The position numbers and the translations under genes are program-made. This document shows positions 10,873-24,195 of a DNA stretch of 64,000 bases, piece after piece. Position 1 is the first letter of the stretch; every line of letters starts with the position of its first letter. Source of the stretch: Lingula anatina (Eukaryota > Brachiopoda > Lingulata > Lingulida > Lingulidae); assembly GCF_001039355.2 (NCBI RefSeq), contig NW_019774848.1, forward strand, positions 62,001-126,000. Reading direction: 5' to 3'. The notes beneath the pieces were generated by a model. It was not told the DNA's origin. It did not search any database and saw only the letters and a list, made by a program, of their open reading frames with translations.

Positions 10873-13800
10873 CTGAAATAAGACAGGATAACACTTTGAA
10901 AAAAAAAAAGATAAATCGATGTCATATTGAAAGATGGTAAGATTTCCCAGTTAAAAAAAAGAAAGTTATTTATTGACATCCTGCGGTGCCACACATTAAC
11001 TTCACATAAAATCTAAAGAAAAAGATGCATTTTTTTTATTATGGTAGCAAAAAAATATCAACTGTATAGCCATGAGAGCATATTCTACATGTAATTCCTA
11101 TCTTTGTGTACAACGTGTATCTATTAACATCTCACCTGTGTTAGGGTCTATGTGTGTAGTAACATCTCACCTGTGTTAGGGTCCACCTCAAACTTCCCAC
11201 CGCCGCCTCCCTTCAGTATGTACACCAGCTGCGTCTTGCCGTCACCGTCAGGGTCCACGGCGAAAATCTGTCCCACCACAGTCCCCGGGGGTACCACAGT
11301 GTCCAGGTCAAACGTGTACTTGGACTGGGTGAACTTCGGGGCGTTGTCGTTGACGTCTTTGACGGTGATTTTCAGAGGACTGGAGTCGGTCTTCCCACTG
11401 CTGTCAGTGACGGTGACCTGTGGGATATTGTAAGCAAATGAAATGTATTTCATGTTTGGTTCAACGATAGAACTCGTGCAGTATGTAACTGAGCAAAAAT
11501 CAAAATTGTGTTTCAGTGAATTCACATTTTGTATACATCTGACCACAGGCTATATATCACTGTGTGCTCTTGATGCGTGCCATCACCTTCAGACGGGGTT
11601 GCTAATTAAATTAAGACACAAGTGTCAAAATGGAATGGGCAGAAATGATGATACATGCACAAAGTACATTTGCCTCTCATGCTAACTACAGATGGTACTA
11701 ACCCGGAGATTATACTCTTTGGTTTTTTCGGAATCAATGGCCCCCGGTTTCTTCACTGTGATGCGCCCGGTTTTAGGGTCGATAGCAAATATGTCGCTGC
11801 CAGGCCCGGAGAGAGAATAGCGGACCTTATCTGCATCTACGAGATCGGAGTCTGTGAAGCCCAAAGGCAAGCTCTGGAAATAAAACGTGTGTAAGATGAA
11901 AAAAGAGATGCAGAAAACGTGGCGATTAATTGCTGCGAAATATTTCATTCTATCAGATTTTGAACGTGGTTCGAAACTTTTTTCTAAGTGTCAACTCTAT
12001 TTGAAAAACTCTATCGTATCCAATCACTGCATCCAGATCAATCTTTGAAATATGTTCGGTCTATATATCCGGTGTATATCCGCCATTATGAGACTCAGTG
12101 TGTTATCTTTAATTTGAATGTTTTTTAACCAAAAGCTGCTAATGTCTTATAAGTGACGTAACATAACATATCTCATCCTATATCATGCTATGCCTAGCAA
12201 GCGCGTCATCTTGCCTTTGGTTTTTATCCGATTCTTTCGTTTAAGTACACGCGGTTCCATACTGTATATTACCGTTGGTCTAATGCATCATGGCTACCTT
12301 TGGATCATAAAACGTTTTCAGAAAACCGTTTCAATCACTGCTCTTATAGATACTTTATCTTTGAACTTTAACATAAGGGGCAAATAAAAGAAGACATCAT
12401 GTAACAAGTAACTGTATGGTGACGTACTAGGATGACTTCCTGGTCCGGGATAGGCGTGACGTCATCCTCGGTCACTTCTCCCGTGTAAAAGCTGGCCGAG
12501 AGTTTTGGGGCGTTGTCATTGATGTCGTCTAGTATTATCTCCACCGATGCGTAAGACTGAAAAAATAGACAACGGTGACCATATGCTTCGTACTGCCACA
12601 ACACAAAAATAATTGCTTAAAACACTTGACAAGAAATATTAATTGAAATGAATGTAAGAAATTTTGCAGAGACGATACAGTTGTCGTTTTAAACTGTAGT
12701 GAATTTATTTTAAGTAAAGATCAAAGTTCCAAATCTGGCTGCACGTACTTACCTCTCTAGGTACGTCGGCCATATCTTTGGCCCCTACCACAATACCGAA
12801 CATCTTGTTGACCTCTCTGTCTAACAACTCGCTCTGTTTCTTCACAGTTATCCTGCCGTTCTGAAGGCAAAAACCACACTCTTATTATGGTTGTATTCGT
12901 GAAAGCAAATAAAACTATGCTTGAATGTTGGCCATGTAGGTCTCATAAACTTAAAAGTAGACTTTTGGTCATACAAGCAGATTGTATTTAAATTAAATGC
13001 AAATTTAGATTACGTAATGAGATTCACTGACATCAGTTTACCAAGCACCACACCCGTGAAGTACCCGGATGTCACTGACCTGGTCGATATCAAACACATC
13101 GGAGCCAAACCCGGGCACGAGGCGGTACTCAATATCTCCGTTGGAGCCCTTATCAACGTCGAACGCTGCCACTTCTCCTACGAAGGTCCCTGGACTGGAC
13201 TCCTCAGGGATGTGGAAGGTATACTGGTCCTGACGGAACTGGGGAGGGTTGTCGTTAACGTCCTTGATGATCACCGTCACCGTAGTTTCAGCCGTCTGGA
13301 AAATGAACATGGAATTTAGCTTTGAGAGTTTATGAAACGCAAAATGTTGAATAATATATGTATGGGTATGCGAAATTTTTCTTACATCAACATCTTATGG
13401 CTAATTTATGAGCAACGTTATATATTCTTCAATATATCGGAAATATTTTGATACGCATAAAAAATACATGCAAATACAAAATATTTATTCTCAAACTTAC
13501 ATATTTGCCGTCAGTTACTCGGATTTGAAGCAAGTGTTGGTCTTTCTCCTCGCGATCTAGTTCCTTGGCGGAAGTAATCCAACCGCTTTGTTATAGAAAA
13601 TGGATAAAAAAACATATCAGAACACACTTCAAAATGTGTATGAAAATTCATAGATTGAACGTCTTTTACCATATATAGGCCTTGGGTGGAAACTAAGAAA
13701 ATGAGTAAATACTGTTTAAAAACTTTTGTTCATGCTGTAAGTTAACAGAGTGTTGTCTAATATATTATACGTACGAGTTGGAGATTTCAAATATACCATC

Positions 13801-16800
13801 TTCATTGCCAGAGATGATGTCATAGGTCAAAAAGACGTCCTCGTCACCATCTTTATCGGTTGCCTGGAAAAAGAAAACCAAGTTTGCACACACTCCAAAT
13901 ATTCACTGGAAGATTACTCTACACTTGTATTTATGGTATCATTTCAGTGAATTACAACTGGAGTGTTATGCCCTCATACCGTAGTTTGTGCTATAAGTGT
14001 CCCGATGAAGGATCCTTCTGGCACGGTCACTGTTTTAGGCGGGCCAAATACCGGAGGATAGTCATTGGTCTCCTCAACTGTCACTGTCACTGGAACGCTG
14101 GCTGTTCTGTTAGAGATGAAAAGCGATTGTAAAATGCTATTTGGAATATGATTATCAACATAAATAAATGAAAAAGTGACAATTAACAGATATCCACTGA
14201 AAAGGCTTCGTCTTAACTCCCAAGTGTTTCATTTACTATCAATTTTGAGTGTTACTTTAATAAAGCAGGTCAAATAATAAGCATGTACAATGGTAAATAA
14301 GACAATAAATTAGGTCGAAGTGAATTACAAGAATCCTTACAAGAAGTGAATGTTTACTACTTGCTGAAAATGACGTCACGTCATTACACTTCTAACAGGA
14401 AATGACGTCATTACTTCACTAACCTTCTCACTGAGGCGTCGTGCGGCGAGTCCGTCACCACCACATTCATGGAGTAAGTTGGGAAGATCTTCTGTCGGCG
14501 CAGCTCCTTCAGACCCGTGGTCAGCCTGATGTAGCCGTTCTCGTCGATATTAAACCTGGTAAGATCGATATCTTCTGCCGGCCCCGGATCCCGCGTGAGG
14601 TCGCTAATGGCTAGCTTGGTCTCACTGAAGTGGTCCGTATCTGGGTCTGTGATGACGATGTTATCGCCTTCCTGGAAAGCCACAATCATTTATCATACCT
14701 CTATCCCTTATATATATTTATTTTAATACACTGCAACTTGTCAGCCCCATAGGAATACAAGATCCCCGCTTTAGTTTAAAGATTGCCTATTTCGTCTTTA
14801 ATCAACAAACTTCATCGAGCACCTTTCCAACCTGATTAGCCAATATTTAACATCCATCGTTTTGTAAACCAAGTCCTAAGATACAACCTGATTTTAATAT
14901 TTGTCTGAGTCTCTGTCCTTCTCACCTGCTGTACTGCCGCCCCGACCTCGTGCTTGTCTTTGATGGTGTAGGAATAGGAATTTCTGTCAAACTGTGGAGT
15001 GTTGTCATTGACGTCTAAAATCGCTATATTAACAGTGGCATCAGGATCACTGTCAAAACGCTCTGCAGATTCGGTCTCCTGAGCTTTTACCTATGGGGCA
15101 GGTGATAAAAATACCTACAGATTTTGTGTTTTAAGACTACCTTCAGCTGACATCAAAAGATCAGGTTCAAGCAGACGACATTCACACCTTTTACCGCCTG
15201 TAAGTACATCACATTATACGCGTCTTTTTCTATGTAACATACGTCTAGAAATCAAATTAACAGTATTTAAATAAGCCAGTCAAAACTTGTTGGTCCCGTG
15301 TTTTCTGCATAAAACAATTACACACGCACCAAAAAAAAAAAAATAAAAAATAAATAAATAACTATAACCATGACAGACTGATATACTAATCTGAAGTTTT
15401 ATAGTTAGCTTACCGTCAGTGTTATTGACGCCAGTTTTTCTCTGTCTATGAACTCAGGTTTTAAAATTGTGATTTCTCCGGAGTTGGGATCAATTCCAAA
15501 AGCACCGTCTGGGTTGTTCATCAGCTGGTATTCAAACACTGCATTTGTTCCCTGAAAAGACGCGGTGAATTAGAAAAAAATATTATCGTAACTAAAAGAA
15601 CAAATTCAGTTTGCTTTAAATAACAGCTACAGTATCAAGCACCTTTTAGCGCAAATTTTGTCTTAATCTAAAAAGATCCGTACATAGACTTTGTAAACAA
15701 AGGGCGTTAATCAATCCATCTGACAAGAATACACAGATCTGACTGGGATACTTTCATCCGGGGTTTTTTGGCCTCTGTGCTTTTCTCGGTTTCTGATACT
15801 ACACAACAAAATTAGAGCCACCTTATAACCCAGCCTGGTCTTATCCTTACAAAATCGTTGTCCTCTGCCTCCACTTGTACAACTATGTCTCCCGCCTTGG
15901 CGACGGGACTTTCTTCTATCTGAACATCATAGATGATCTGTTTGAAGGACGGGACATTCTGGTTGATGTCCAAAACCACCACGTGCAAGGTTGCCGTGTC
16001 TGTCATGTCCTCTTCTTCGCCTTGGTAAGCCTAGATAGATTAAGACATTCTAACTTCCTAAAACTGGGATACAGTGGAGATGATTAAATGAGTACCTATT
16101 GCAAAGAAATCGTAATCAAGACAGTCGTTTAAGGAGAGCTGTTTCACCTAGGGTTTCAGTCATTGTGGCACCGGCAATATCGTACTGATATTTCATGTCG
16201 CCTCTAAAGGATTCCCCCAAAAAGTGCTCGATTTCCACTTCAAATTTATTAGATAAAAGATAAAATGCTAGATGGATTATTTACACGACTTATGCTTTTA
16301 AAGAGCTGACGGCAAATGATCTTTCCAATACCTGTATGGTAAAAGTAAAGTTAACAAATCGTGGTTGCCCATTCTCGTCGATAGATCGAGGGATTGCTTG
16401 CTTCTGGCACAATCTACCGTCATCTTCATTCAGACGGAAAAACGCCTCCCAATAGTTGGCGGTCCCAGGTCTGCCTACGAAAACAATTGACGGGCCGTTC
16501 ATTAAATTACCACAGCAAATAATCTGCTTCTAACTTAAGTAGTACAGTTACCAAATTGTTGCCAAGAATGGCTGTAATAATGCCTATTATGTCCCGTACA
16601 CGCCCGTATAATGTCAACACCGACAGTGTGACAACACTGTAAATTGTTACCTTGCTGTGAAACTAGGTATGCTACAAAAACTTACATTGATTTCTCAATT
16701 AGTTTGTGTGATTTTATTACGGTTTGTATGTTTTCTTTGTTATTTTGGTACTTTAAGTGACTTCTCCATTTGGAACTCCCGTCGTCTAACGCGAGACTTG

Positions 16801-18049
16801 AATCATCGAATGGTAATTGAGTAATACAGCGCGTGATTGGATGAGGGATTCTGAGTGGTGACTTTGTCTTACCATCTATTATTCTGTATTTTATGGGCCT
16901 GGATTTGGCTTCATCTTGGTCGACGGCATAAATACGAGGTGTGGTTTCAAAGCAGTCTTCACGATCCGACTAAAACAAAACACCAAGTCATTTCAACATC
17001 ATATTGGCATAGGCCTACAGCATGCAGTATAATTATACATAACGTTGACACTCTTAAAATGAATAATAATAACAATAATAATATTAATACTTGTCACCAT
17101 CTTTATGTTTGAGATACCATTGTTGGTTTATTTATTCATTGGTTATATATCAAAGCAGAAATATAAGATTTAATAGTTTATATACATTTGCATGTCGCCC
17201 AATTCCCAATTTCTTAAATTTTGCATGCGACACATCATATGTTACATAAAAGATTAGAAAGCGGACATACAGTTTTTATGGATACATGTTATTGAAATGC
17301 AAATAACATAAAAAAGACCCTAAACAGACATGTACAAAATGAACTAAACATACACAAAGGCAGTTGTATACATACATTGGTCAACTATAAAACGGCTATG
17401 TTAACATTTATGTATTGCAAACAAATGACTATTTCCATTTTCAAATTCACGCAGGCAATTTATAACCTGAAAACAATATAATAATGCAGATGTTACTCAG
17501 CAAAATCACCACAGCGGGAATGTCGTTATATAGAGCACATGGTTTCGTAGTACAGTCGTATTATTCTGTCATGCACTTAGCAACAACAGTAGCAGCAGCA
17601 GTAAATACAGTATATATACAGAGCTGATCGTTACCTGTGTCCACTTACCACAATGGTTTTATTGTCTATTTCACTGGTCCACTACACGCAAGAAAAGTAT
17701 GGAATAACAACCGTGATAATAAACAGTGTGAAGAGTATATTCCCAGACGCTGAGATATGATTCATCAACTTGGGTGTACGATTTTGCAGAATTGGTGAAT
17801 TGAAGAGCAGTGTGGTTAAAATCACTGAATTAACACTCTAGAGGCGAGGAGCGGGCTTTCACCGCCGAGATCTGTTTCCTCTTTAATCGTGACAGGCGAA
17901 CATTTGCTATAATCAATTCAATTTATAAGTACATAGGCATGAGTCATGACGATTTGACTTTAAGGTTAATCTGATCATCGAATCTAGGTCCCATTATTGG
18001 CTTTCTACTACAACGGTATAGATACTATTCTTTTCCTGTGAATGTAACG

Positions 18050-18110
<61 letters not shown>

Positions 18111-21100
18111 TGTGCGTGCGCACGCGCGCGCGCGCGTGTGTGCATATCTCGCGCTTCCGCGTTCTTACAAATAAGCCTCGTTAAGTATTTTTTATCATAA
18201 TATGAAGCTTACCTGAATTGGTTTCTCTCCGATGACTTCAGCATAATAATCCGTTTCCAAAAATTTTGGCCCCAGATCGTCAACGTCCTTCACCCTGATG
18301 GTAAGAGTAGAGTCGTTGAACTGGATCGGAAACCCTTCATCCTGCAAACAGACAGTTGGAAAACGATTTAAACAGATCCACGTGTAATTTTTTAAAACTA
18401 ACCGCAGACCTCGTTGTCGACCTGTATTTTCAGCAGCAATCTAATCCTATCGTAAATTTTTTTTTTTTCAACTAAGGCGCCTTGAGTCCCATTCACTTTA
18501 TATTAACTCAAACCATTTTGTTAAATTCCAAGAATCAGTCAGATTTCTTTGGTTGCAACCCCTGTGCGTAATCCGCCTTCTTTCCGCCATCTCTACTCGT
18601 GCGGATACATCCCATTACCGCCGAGATCAGCTGATCGCATCCCACGTGATCAGATACTAGATATGTTCCTTATTTATTTCCTTTCATTTGAATTAGGAAC
18701 CAGGGCAGTAAACAAGAACTTACCTCCACAAAAACATTCAACTTATACTCTCGTGCCCCGGCGTCATAATCCAGTTCTTCTTCTAGATCTATCCTTCCGT
18801 CATCAGAAATTGTGAACACGGTCCGGTTTTCATATTCTCCATCTGCTTCTATTCCCTACAGACCAAGGAATATTTCTGATTAAAACATTTCTGTGTTGAA
18901 GTACTGAATGACTTTTAATAAAATAATTTCATGGATCTCGGACCAGTTACATATTGACAGAGAAGTGTATACTTCCCTCATATATCTCATCTGAATGATG
19001 TAATTAATAAAGAATGCATTGCTAATGTGATTTCCCCATCCCACTGCCCTCTCCCCCCTTTCTTTGAGCGTGCGTCCGTCTGTATCTGGATGAGCGTACG
19101 TGTGTGCGTGCGTACAAACCTTAGCCAGAACGGTTTACTTACCACGACACTGAAGTGAAGAATGGTATTTTCCTGGTACACGTCAAATGGGTCGTCAGCG
19201 TTCACAATATAGATCTGCGTCCCCGGGGAAACATCCTGTCACAAAAAGAGAAACACAATATTGACAAAAAAAACTTCCTGAATATATTGTGGAGCAAATC
19301 TAAGGCACTCCGTTTATTTGTGGCGACACTTGGGTAGCAAATGGATTTGAAAAAGCAGTTTTAATAACTCAAAAAACAATAAATAACACAATATATTTCA
19401 AATACGCTATCTTTTGTAGTTGACTTTCTTTTTGACCGCAAGAAATCACCTGGCGAATTTCAGGTAAATCGAAAAGATGCCTCTCCTCCTGACGACTAAA
19501 TGAATACAATGTTAAGAACGACATCGGCGTCGGCTTCGACCGTTCGATGCAGGTGATCGTTATAAATGTAGATTAGGTTTAGGGGGAAACACTTTGTACC
19601 CTGAGTAAGAAGGTAGCAGTTGAGTTGACCTGCAGGTTAACGGGGATACGTTGAGCGCAACGCTGGATATTCAATAAGTTGACGGAAGGTGTAAAAAGGA
19701 CATATTTTTCGGTATTCATTGTACCTCGTCTATTTCGATGGTAGCAGGAAGGTTTCTGAAGACAGGGGGGTCATTCCCGTCCCCCACGGTGACCTCTATT
19801 GACACGTCCAGGGAAATGGGCAGCTGGAAAGGAACCATCAACAATGAGTTACATGTTGACATCACGGCATAAGGAACAGGTTTAGGTCCTGTGCAATTTC
19901 TTAAAGACAAGCGTATTCTAACGTAATTTATGGCCATGTTTAAGTGTCACTTTCATCCACTTAAGCGACGGAAATGAAGTGTTAACAAAAACGCTAACAT
20001 GGATGACTTAATTTGAATGTTACGTAGAGCGCTCTGGCATTTTGAAAAAGACATACGAAAAAATTGAAGCAGACGTGATATAGTTTCGGCAATGAAGAAA
20101 AAAGCGCCTACTCACCGCTAAGATTTCTACATAATCCTCACATTGGCCGTAGAGCGTTAATTTTTCTCCCTGAAAATAGAAATATTTTTTTATTGAGAAT
20201 AATGTGTAACGAAGGCAATTAAACTATCGCTTCATCATAGTAACAAGATACAGAACACTGCAGATTAAAGAACAAGAATCACTGTAATCCGATAATCCTT
20301 TCGACTAAGGGGTTATCTAAAAGACGGATCAAGAACAAACTCGTTACAAGTGTGACAAATTTGAGAAAAAAGACATATATCACTTTAATGGGGTAGGTTT
20401 TCGCATTTTAAACAAGTGTTTTTGATACCGAGTAACTCGGTTCCTGTTTCACAAAACGAATTGTCCGGAATGAAGTCGAACATCGGTCTTAGCAAAGAAA
20501 TCTTGCCGAATAATTTAATTTGAAGGCCGTTTACCTGTTTCGTTTCTTTCTGTCTTCTTACTAACACCTTCAGCAGTTTTTTTGTTTAATTTTTTTATTC
20601 TGAAGGCTGACAATAACCCATACAGGTATGTCAACAGCATTCGCTATGGGACAATGGTTTCTAAATAGATCTTTACTAATGTTGCAAAGTCGACTAAGCT
20701 GCCCATCGAAGTTAAAACTTTTCCTGAAACTGGTCCCGACACATAATTATAATGAATTTTCTCCTTACCCTGAATGGTCGTTGATTAACCTGAGCCCTCA
20801 AGGTGAGAGTTGTTGGATCAAACACTATCTTGTCTATATCTCCGCGGGAAAATTGGACCCTAGTCCTGTTGGACGGCGAAGGCTCAAACTGGAACAACAC
20901 ACCACCTAGAAAAAAAGAGAGAAAACTGGCAGAAACCGGCTTGTTATCGTCTAAAGTAAAATCACCGAGGACAGCAAAAGGCTGTCTGCGGAATCACCAG
21001 CGTGGAGGATTTCACATGTTTGCCTGTAACTGTCTCGCCTCATCAGTGTCTCTGTTCTGGTAGGAGTTGAGGAGGTAATTCCAGAGCTGAAGGAGCTGAG

Positions 21101-24100
21101 AGATTGGCGCCCGTATACCATCACTATAAAGGCATCACGCCTCTTGTTATTGCACGCCGTGTTCAATAATTGTCAAAAGAAAAAATAGGGTTAGATATGT
21201 TTCCAGCCAAATTGTCCCCCAGAGATTTACTGAATGGAACTGAATCTTTTACAACTTTTTGTTTTTACACATTTTGCTTTACTCACTATAGATACCAACA
21301 GTTCTTCCACCAAACATAGGCCTACCTGTCGCAATGTACTTATTGTGCTAATTCAGTAGCTTTCTTTAAAATTGCATCTTATCCCATTAATATTTCCTTA
21401 TTCGCGTTTTTTATTTGTTTGTTTGATTGTTGCTTTACTTTGTTCTAATGACAAAAAACTTATGCATTTTGTTCTCAGTAGTAGAGTTACCATTTAGGCC
21501 TCTCTCGTGTTAGAGAAGTTAATTTCACTTTTCAGGACAATCTTTCCCAACAACTCGGTCAGCTTGCATAGAAGCTGTTCCCGTATTCTAGCCAGCAGGA
21601 CAGATGATATACTTAGACAGATAAACGTCGGTGCTATTACCAACGCCACGGAGACCTAATACATCTGCCTTTGAACAAGGTGCTAAGACGCCTGAAAACG
21701 TGAAAGAACAGAATACCATTCTGGCATTAATTTTTCAATTTTGGAACCTTTCAACTGACCTTTTTAAGCAATATTGGAAGCAACAGAAAGCATGCTTTTC
21801 ATACTGTTCGGATAACGAGTACCGGTGTTAGGTTAAAACGTGCACGTCCTGCTGCCTTCTTGCGAACACGTGCAATTCCAGAGGTTGGCTGTATATAAAA
21901 CAAAACTTCTTATAATGTGGTATCATTGATCATTAACAGCAATATGCGTCACAGTGTAGTGGTCAAAGATTAACTTGATTAATTCGGAAAAAACTCAGCA
22001 AACCGAATCAAACATTGACTCTAACCGCAAAAGCCAAACTGAATTTAAAGATTTTTGTTTGTAATCTGATATCTAACCTAGTTTTTGGTAAATTTTGTTA
22101 GAAAGAGAAACCGTTTCCACAGTGACGGATATAAATAAAATTCTAGATGGTTGTTGAGCCCAGATTCAAAACTGAAGCACCTGATTTGATCGGCTCAATT
22201 ACTGAATCTAACAAACGATTAGATTAGACTGAATAAAAAAAGCTCCTTCTGCTTCAAATCTGAGGGTAGAACTAGGTAAGAATTCTTGCCTCAAAATTTA
22301 CTAGTACAGTCTGCTTAAAACTAGGCTGATAATAACCAATAGAATTAACGCTACAAGTTTAAACATCTTATCCAATTTTTGCTGTTAAGTTCAAATTCGT
22401 TATTAAAGCTGCCAGGCGTGGCGGCTATGAGTCATCAAACTAGTAACCAAATTGTTCCATAGACTTTACTTCTAACCAGAGGAACTGTGAAACAGAAACA
22501 TTTCTCCCTCTGTGGCGCAATCGGTACCTTTGAAGCGGAGTTAAGATTGGCTTTAGCACGCTGACATTTTATTAGGTAATGTTGTGTGTACTGGCGTGAA
22601 AGGTTTACGCAACTGATTTCCGCTACTATTGCTAAAACCCATCGTGGCATGAGGCAATGAAGTAGAATGGAGTACAGGGAAAGGCTGCCAGCAAATGGCC
22701 AGAACAATGGGCAGGTTTGAAGTCAAGAAGGTTCCAAACGTTATCTTGTGGCAATAAAAGCCGCTCTTCAATGGCATCCCTTTAGTCTCTTTTCTGCTGT
22801 GCCCTAGACATTCCATTGACTTTATATATATTGACGTATCTGTCCGATCTGCCCAGATAGGTCGCCGTAAATCTTGTAACGCTGGCGAAGTAACGATGTG
22901 AGTTATTTGCCTTCCAGTGCCGGTGAATGGGCTCTTGGAGGCTTAATTTGAAACATGGGCATCGCGTTAGGAGATGTTTGTGTTGGCATCTCGTCCTCAA
23001 ACCGCAGACAACAGACCGATACAGCAGCACACCGAGGGCACAGCGCTGTCCGGCCGGAGGAGATCATGGAGATGAAGTCTATCCATGAGATGGGCGGATC
23101 CCTCGGGTAAAACGTGGCATTATGTTCACCAAGACCTTCCACAGCAAGCCCCCTCAGGTTGAACACCTTTGCACCCTAAACAGTTTTCAGTATTGATTCC
23201 ACACTATTCCGTTTTTTCTAATCTGTGGGTTTTCTGAATATACGTACTTCCCATATGATAAAATAAGGTCTTTCAGAATCCAGCATGACCCTTCCCGTAA
23301 TATGCCATAAACTGGGTAGGTAGGTATATGTATACGTTGTACAGTGGGGGTACTGCGTCAATCTGTCTTTACATAAACAGAAAGAGACATACATTTGTAG
23401 CCCACCTTCATACCACTATCCCAAATACACACATATCCACATATCTATTTTATTAAAGACCCCTTTCCCATACCTACATCGATCTAAAAGGATCGATCCA
23501 TCTCCGAGGGGTTTCTCACTAAATTGCTTTCAGCTTAAGCGGCTTAGATGTCTGGCACTCCTACTGAAGCTGCTAGACGGAAGTTAATTACCCCTAACGG
23601 CTTCAGTTGGTGTGCCAGACACCAGCGAGAAACCCATCGGAGATGGATCGATCCTGTAGTATGGAGTGGGGTCTAAAACGAATACGTCCATAATCTATAC
23701 TCACGCAATCCATACCATTTCTACATACTGGATACAGATGCAAAATTTGCTTAATATAGGGGGCTCCTGTTTTCTCGTTATTGCTTCTTTGGGCCACTTA
23801 AGCTTTAAGCAATTTATCTTTCTGGACCTCGTTATTCTTCTAAAAGCTATGACAACGTCAGTTACTCCATGCACTGCGGATTTACCATCATCAGCCCAAG
23901 GTGGAGGCTACAGTACTAAAGGTATATATATAGTGGGCGAATCTTTGGTCGGAAATTCCCCGTGTAAATTCAATAGTATTTTAGAAGTAGCGGGAAAATC
24001 ACTGACGCCAGATACTACCATGAAACGAATTTGGATCTTGCTTTATATTCAATTTCAATATCACGTAATCCATTCCCTTAAATAGCACACGTTTTTTGTC

Positions 24101-24105
24101 ATAGA

Positions 24106-24195
<90 letters not shown>

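Noticed and set aside
22903-23129. Continuation of the cadherin exon 3 open frame to the left
   Set aside because: After 23130 the frame loses EC character, while the internal donor at 23130 joins exon 4 in frame and completes EC1.
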